NCBI GenBank assembly: GCA_035695045.1
Contig: DASSEX010000030.1
Span: 1-64,000 of the forward strand
Length of the DNA stretch: 64,000 nt
Origin: DASSKP01 sp035695045
GTDB taxonomy: Bacteria; Actinomycetota; Actinomycetes; JAFAQI01
Direction of reading: 5' to 3'
Position numbers and translations under genes: made by a program. The notes beneath the pieces were generated by a model. The model searched no databases, was not told the DNA's origin, and worked only from the letters and a program-made list of their open reading frames with translations. Shown piece by piece: positions 59,921 to 64,000 of this stretch. Every line of letters starts with the position of its first letter. Position 1 is the first letter of the stretch.

Positions 59921-61362
59921 CACTTACCCCCTTGCGCGCGCGTCTCCGCCCGGGCCGCGAGCTGCTCGCACACCGACGCGAGCTCGGCCACGGACCGGCC
60001 CCCGAGCTCCGGTGCGACCGCGTCTCCGGGCCGCTCGCCCAGTGTTGCAGCCGCAGCCCGGTAAGAGCGCGACGCCGCCACGTGCTCGCCGAGCCGCTCC
60101 AGCGCGCCGCCGAGCAGGAAGTGCGCGAACCCGTCGCTCGGGTCGAGATACACGGCCTTGCGCAGCACCACGAGCGCTTCGGCGTCACGACCGAGGGTGG
60201 CGAGCGCGAGCCCGTGCAGATAGTGCGCCTCGCTGCGCAACGGCGACGCCTCGACGACCTCCGCCGCGAGATCCGCCGCGTCGCCGTAGCGGCCCTCGGC
60301 GACAGCAGACCGTACGGCGACGAGCGGGTCACGGTCGTCGGTCGATCGCGCGGCCGGCGCGACAGGACCCGCGACAGGCGACTCGCCTTCCAGCGACTCC
60401 GACTTGCGGCGCGGGAGCAACAGCCGCCGCCGGTCGACCGGTCCGCGGCGGCGGTCGGCCTTCGTCGGACGAAGCTCGTCCTCGGTGCGCCGGTCGGGCA
60501 GGACCTGCCGGCGTTCGCCGTCCGTCGACTGGCGACGGTAGAGGAACGCGTCGCCCAACGACACGAGCGAGAAGTCGGTGCTGATCTGCCACAACGTCTC
60601 GGCATGCCCGAGGAAGAGGTAGCCGCCGTCGCGCAGCGTCGTGTGCATCCGCATCATCAGCCGCTTCGTCGTCTCGCGGTCGAAGTAGATGGTGACGTTG
60701 CGGCAGAGGATGAGGTCGGCCTCGCCCGGCTCGAACGGCGGCGGGTCGGCGACCAGGTTGTGGTGGCGGAACTCGACCAGATCGCTGACCTCGGCGCGGA
60801 CGGCGTACGCGCGCGAGTCCGCATCGAGCACGAAGAAGCGCTGCCGGTCGATCGGGTCGGTCATGACGAACGACCGCTCGCGGTAACGACCGGTCCTCGC
60901 TGCCGACAGCGCACGGGTCGAGATGTCGGTGGCGACGATCTTCACGTCCCAGCCGGCATTGGCGGGGATCAGCTCACGTACCAGCATCGCGATCGTGTAC
61001 GGCTCCTCGCCCGTCGAGCAGCCGGCGCTCCAGATCCGCAGCCGTCGCCGCCCCGCGGCTTGCCGCATCAGCTCCGGCAGCACGTGCTGGCGCAGCGCCC
61101 GGATCTGCGGAGGATTGCGGAAGAAGTGCGTCTCGGGAATCGTCACTTCGTCCAGCAGCGCCTGCCGCTCGGCCGCGCCCGTGGGATGAGCGAGCAGCCG
61201 CAGGTATTCGGCGACGCTCGGGCAGCCGGACGCTCGCATGCGCTCGTTGACGCTGTAGGCGAGTGAGTCTCGCCGGCTGTCGTCGAACGCGAGACCCGCG
61301 GTGCGATGGAGCAGACCGGCGATCTCGCCGAACTCCGCGTCGCTCAGCGGCGGGCGCTTCAC
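59920..61362 (-). CDS. cheR: Chemotaxis methyltransferase CheR with TPR tail
   Basis: 480 residues; methylates receptor glutamates with SAM. An N-terminal helical domain (1-75) precedes the methyltransferase domain with VTIPETHFFRNPPQIRAL, IWSAGCSTGEEPYTIAML and LILCRNVTIYF (to about residue 275). A basic linker of about 60 residues leads to TPR-like helices (HYLHGLALATLGRDAEALVV; FLLGGALERLGEHVAASRSY). GTG at 61362 overlaps the cheB stop. Confidence 0.94.
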   Translation of the reverse strand: MKRPPLSDAEFGEIAGLLHRTAGLAFDDSRRDSLAYSVNERMRASGCPSVAEYLRLLAHPTGAAERQALLDEVTIPETHFFRNPPQIRALRQHVLPELMRQAAGRRRLRIWSAGCSTGEEPYTIAMLVRELIPANAGWDVKIVATDISTRALSAARTGRYRERSFVMTDPIDRQRFFVLDADSRAYAVRAEVSDLVEFRHHNLVADPPPFEPGEADLILCRNVTIYFDRETTKRLMMRMHTTLRDGGYLFLGHAETLWQISTDFSLVSLGDAFLYRRQSTDGERRQVLPDRRTEDELRPTKADRRRGPVDRRRLLLPRRKSESLEGESPVAGPVAPAARSTDDRDPLVAVRSAVAEGRYGDAADLAAEVVEASPLRSEAHYLHGLALATLGRDAEALVVLRKAVYLDPSDGFAHFLLGGALERLGEHVAASRSYRAAAATLGERPGDAVAPELGGRSVAELASVCEQLAARAETRAQGGK

Positions 61363-62525
61363 GGCGTCGCCTCGCGCACCGAGGCGGCAACCTGTCGCAA
61401 TGCGGGTCCGATCTCGCCGATCGGCAGCTGGAGCTCGGCGGCGCCGATGGCGACCGCTGCAGCCGGCATTCCGTAGACCGCGGACGTTGCCTCGTCCTGC
61501 GCGATGGTCAGCGCCCCGCGCTCGCGCATCCGCTTCAGGCCGAGTGCGCCGTCGCGACCCATTCCCGTCAGCAGAACGCCCACGGCGTACTGACCGACGG
61601 CGGAGGCGATCGAGGACAGCGTCTCGTCGATGCCCGGTACGTGGTACTGCGTCGTCGGCGGCTCTGCAGCGGTGACGCGCAGCGAGTCGTGCACGATCAG
61701 ATTCACACCGCTCGGCGCGATGGACACGGTGCCCGGCGCGAGCCGACGGCCCGCCGAGGCGACCGACACCGGCAGCGCGCAGAGGCCGTCCAGCCAGTGC
61801 GCGAGCCCTTCGATGAAGCCGTCCGCCATGTGCTGTACGACGACCACTGCCGCTTCGAGGTCCTCGGGCAGCTCACCGAGAACGGTCGCGAGAGCCTGCG
61901 GTCCGCCGGTCGACGCACCGATGCCGATGACGCGGACCTTGCGTCGCCGCAGCCCGTCGAGGACCTCCGACTGCGGCGGAGGGGGTGGAATCTGCGGTGC
62001 CGCTGAGCCGCCACCGAGCCGACGGGTGGAGAGGGTGACGTTCGCCCCGCCGAGCCGGCCGCGCGGATGGGTGATGACCTTGGCACGGCCCGCGACACGC
62101 AGCCGCTTGCGGAGCGCTTCGGCGTACTCGTCCAGGTGACCGCTGTCCCGGGGACCCGGCTTCGCCATGACGTCGACGGCGCCGGCGGCGAGCGCCGCGG
62201 CGGCGTTGTCTCGGTCCTCACCATCGACGAACGCCGAGTAGACGAGGATCGGCGTCGGGCGGGTCGCCATGATCCGCTCGATCGCCTCGATGCCGTTCAT
62301 GACCGGCAGGTGCAGGTCCATCAGCACGGCTTCGGGCTGCAGCCGGTCGACCATGGCAACGGCGTCGCGGCCGTTGCGCGCCTCCCCGACCACCGTCATC
62401 TGGCCGTCGGCCTCGAGCGCCGAGCGGGCGAACCTCCGCTGCACGGCGGAGTCGTCGACGATCACGACACGGACGGGTGCGCTCCCACCGGAACCGGCGT
62501 TGCCGGGAGGCGGAGCAGCGCTCAC
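61359..62525 (-). CDS. cheB: Chemotaxis methylesterase CheB
   Basis: 388 residues. A receiver domain (17-140) has VVIVDDSAVQRRFARSAL and the phospho-acceptor in AVLMDLHLPVMNGIEAIERI. A Pro-rich linker joins it to the esterase domain, whose catalytic triad is visible as IGASTGGPQAL (Ser), VVQHMADGFIEGLAHWL (His) and LLTGMGRDGALGLKRM (Asp). It removes methyl groups from receptors. GTG at 62525 behind GAGGTG. Confidence 0.95.
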   Translation of the reverse strand: MSAAPPPGNAGSGGSAPVRVVIVDDSAVQRRFARSALEADGQMTVVGEARNGRDAVAMVDRLQPEAVLMDLHLPVMNGIEAIERIMATRPTPILVYSAFVDGEDRDNAAAALAAGAVDVMAKPGPRDSGHLDEYAEALRKRLRVAGRAKVITHPRGRLGGANVTLSTRRLGGGSAAPQIPPPPPQSEVLDGLRRRKVRVIGIGASTGGPQALATVLGELPEDLEAAVVVVQHMADGFIEGLAHWLDGLCALPVSVASAGRRLAPGTVSIAPSGVNLIVHDSLRVTAAEPPTTQYHVPGIDETLSSIASAVGQYAVGVLLTGMGRDGALGLKRMRERGALTIAQDEATSAVYGMPAAAVAIGAAELQLPIGEIGPALRQVAASVREATP

Positions 62526-62636
62526 GAGTGCACCTCACGGGCAGGTCGACTTGGGCGGGGTCGCAGGCGGGGGCTGCGGCCGGTTGCGGGCGGCGGCCCT
62601 GTGCGAATGTCGTCCTGTTTGGGCCGTTGCTTGAGG
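62526..62636 (-). other. Short gap upstream of cheB
   Basis: 111 bp on the coding strand between the anchored-protein stop and cheB. It is GC-rich and I saw no sigma-28-type motility promoter (TAAA-n15-GCCGATAA) and no gene. Confidence 0.4.
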
Positions 62637-63260
62637 TCAGCGGGCGAGGACGAACACCGCTGCGGGCGCGCTCGCTCCGGCGATGGTCACGTAGAGCCGA
62701 TATGTCCCGGGTTGTGCCCGCGGACCGGCGGCGGCGCAGCCGGGGACGGAACCGAACCGGTCCCAGGTGAGGACGTAGCTGACCTGGGCACCGGCCTTCA
62801 GCGCGACTCGTCGCCCGGCCGGGGAACGAGGACAGTCCGCCGTCGACCACACCTGGTAGGAGCCGGAGAGGATGCGCCAGGTCCGACTGGCGAGCGCGGT
62901 CGGGAAGCGGCAGGTCGGCCCGTTGTTGCGAACCACCGCGGTGAAGCGCGGCTCCACCCCGGGGCGGTAGGAGCTGCTGTCCGTGCTGACGCTGAGCGCA
63001 AGGTCACGCGCGCGACAGGCGGGTGTGCGGGCCGCTGCGGATGACGCGGATGGCGTCGGGAGCGCCGAGGTCCCCGCCGCCGGCTGCTGGTCGGCACGCT
63101 GCCGCAACGACGCATCACGAGCGCGAGAGCCGCCGCCGGAGCATGCGTGGGCGGCGAGCACGAGGACGACGGTGACGATCGCCAGAAGGACGATCCGGCG
63201 CACCCAGTAGACGTACGGCGGTCGTGGACCGACCGGCTGCAGCACGGCACGGGAGTCCAC
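62637..63260 (-). CDS. Membrane-anchored extracytoplasmic protein of unknown function
   Basis: 207 residues. One N-terminal helix (RRIVLLAIVTVVLVLAAHAC) is followed by a Ser/Ala/Arg-rich linker and a beta-rich domain from about residue 85 (LALSVSTDSSSYRPGVEPRF; VRNNGPTCRFPTA). The cysteine at the helix end (LAAHACSGG) resembles a lipobox, but the longer basic N-terminus is unusual for one. The external domain looks immunoglobulin-like. Function unknown. Divergent from mutY. Confidence 0.68.
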   Translation of the reverse strand: MDSRAVLQPVGPRPPYVYWVRRIVLLAIVTVVLVLAAHACSGGGSRARDASLRQRADQQPAAGTSALPTPSASSAAARTPACRARDLALSVSTDSSSYRPGVEPRFTAVVRNNGPTCRFPTALASRTWRILSGSYQVWSTADCPRSPAGRRVALKAGAQVSYVLTWDRFGSVPGCAAAGPRAQPGTYRLYVTIAGASAPAAVFVLAR

Positions 63261-63309
63261 GTCCGGATGCTAGGGCGCGACGGTGCGGCGCGTGCGAGGA
63301 TTCGCGGCG

Positions 63310-64000
63310 ATGACCGGCTTCGCGACCGCTGATGCGATCTCGAGCTGGTACGCGGAGGCTGCGCGCGACCTGCCGTGGCGGGCGCCTGACCGCACGCCGT
63401 GGGGCGTGCTGGTCAGCGAGATGATGCTGCAGCAGACTCCGGTCGCCCGCGTGCTGCCGGTGTGGCGGGCGTGGATGGACCGGTGGCCGACGCCGGCCGC
63501 TCTGGCTGGAGCGGCCGCCGGTGACGCCGTACGGGCCTGGGGCAGGCTCGGCTATCCGCGCCGCGCACTGCGGCTGCACGCCTGCGCGGTCGCCATCCGC
63601 GATGACCACGCGGGAGCCGTTCCCCCGTCGTACGACGACCTGCGCGCGCTGCCGGGCATCGGTGACTACACCGCGGCGGCGGTGGCCGCGTTCGCCCACG
63701 GCGCCGCGGTCGCGGTGCTCGACACGAACGTTCGCCGCGTCTACGCGCGGCTGTTCGACGGAGCGGCCGCCCCCAGGAGCGCGAGCCCGACGGTCGGCGA
63801 GCGACAAGCCGCAGCCGCGCGGCTGCCCTCGAGCGACCCCGCCGGCTACAGCGTCGCCGTCATGGAGCTGGGCGCAACCGTGTGCACCGCGCGAGCGCCC
63901 CGTTGCGACGACTGCCCGGTCCGGCGCGACTGTCGCTGGCTGGCGGCCGGCCGGCCGGCGGCGGACGTCGTACGTCCCGAGCAACGCTACGAAGGGACCG
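63310..64000 (+). CDS. mutY: A/G-specific adenine DNA glycosylase (partial)
   Basis: Removes adenine opposite 8-oxoguanine. The first 230 codons are present; the end runs off the right edge. Signatures: DLPWRAPDRTPWGVLVSEMM, LQQTPVARV, the helix-hairpin-helix LRALPGIGDYTAAAVAAFAH, the catalytic aspartate in VLDTNVRRVYAR and the 4Fe-4S loop C-x6-C-x2-C-x5-C (CTARAPRCDDCPVRRDC). ATG at 63310. Actinobacterial MutY has about 300 residues. Confidence 0.94.
   Translation, partial: MTGFATADAISSWYAEAARDLPWRAPDRTPWGVLVSEMMLQQTPVARVLPVWRAWMDRWPTPAALAGAAAGDAVRAWGRLGYPRRALRLHACAVAIRDDHAGAVPPSYDDLRALPGIGDYTAAAVAAFAHGAAVAVLDTNVRRVYARLFDGAAAPRSASPTVGERQAAAARLPSSDPAGYSVAVMELGATVCTARAPRCDDCPVRRDCRWLAAGRPAADVVRPEQRYEGT

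Noticed and set aside
1..64000. tRNA, rRNA, CRISPR arrays, insertion sequences
   Set aside because: I looked for cloverleaf-type T-loop sequences, regularly spaced repeats and transposase motifs in the gaps and frames and found none.

Overview
High-GC actinomycete chromosome, read as ordinary core genome with dense, translationally coupled operons. Signs of the group: a complete 14-subunit nuo operon using menaquinone, the actinobacterial developmental regulators BldC and BldN (with an RsbN-like partner), ribosomal protein bS22, system II cytochrome c maturation, Rex, and LPxTG-type surface proteins. Chemotaxis genes (cheB, cheR, cheW) point to a motile member. No tRNA, rRNA, CRISPR array, insertion sequence or prophage was seen. 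The genus cannot be fixed from the sequence.

Layout. 1-16951 (minus): menG, a geranylgeranyl-reductase family flavoprotein and nuoA-N, with nuoN cut by the left edge. A perfect Rex operator lies just before the flavoprotein gene. 16978-19425 (minus): stand-alone receiver, DUF4229 protein and a large secreted protein with an LSETG anchor. 19667-19900 (plus): bldC. 19942-25940 (minus): hemL, histidine phosphatase, resA, ccdA, resB, ccsB. 25993-27529 (plus): pterin dehydratase and a serine hydrolase that seems to start at ATT. 27815-33333 (minus): rex-hemA-hemC-hemD-hemB operon, with a second Rex operator in the rex promoter. 33490-34692 (plus): DUF349 protein. 34702-36419 (minus): acyl-CoA ligase and glutaredoxin-like protein. 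36547-37437 (plus): a c-di-GMP-I (GEMM) riboswitch-like leader and a secreted CAP-domain protein. 37454-39619 (minus): class A penicillin-binding protein. 39807-43445 (plus): bldN, RsbN-like anti-sigma candidate and an LPHTG surface protein. 43529-44482 (plus): HAD phosphatase, followed by a perfect 24-bp inverted repeat. 44556-50802 (minus): acyltransferase, epimerase, SAM hydrolase-like protein, bS22, a helix-turn-helix protein, a phosphatase-like protein, an AcuC/HDAC-like protein and proC. 50954-53461: a tiny exported peptide (plus) tail to tail with an XRE-TPR regulator that is coupled to an EAL-domain gene (minus). 53504-56055 (minus): proline dehydrogenase, methyltransferase and a TIM-barrel isomerase. 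56104-59441 (plus): cysteine-rich protein, radA, disA. 59474-63260 (minus): cheW, cheR, cheB and an anchored protein. 63310-64000 (plus): mutY, cut by the right edge.

How the parts fit. Menaquinone completion, complex I, cytochrome c maturation and heme synthesis are together the respiratory set, and two Rex sites tie complex I and the heme operon to the NADH/NAD+ state. A second theme is nucleotide second messengers: an EAL domain, a c-di-GMP riboswitch candidate and DisA (c-di-AMP) lie close to developmental regulators and cell-surface proteins. The most novel candidate is 50887-53461: a secreted 46-residue peptide ending in DNHWCC beside an XRE-TPR regulator coupled to an EAL-helix-turn-helix fusion, which resembles a peptide-sensing circuit.
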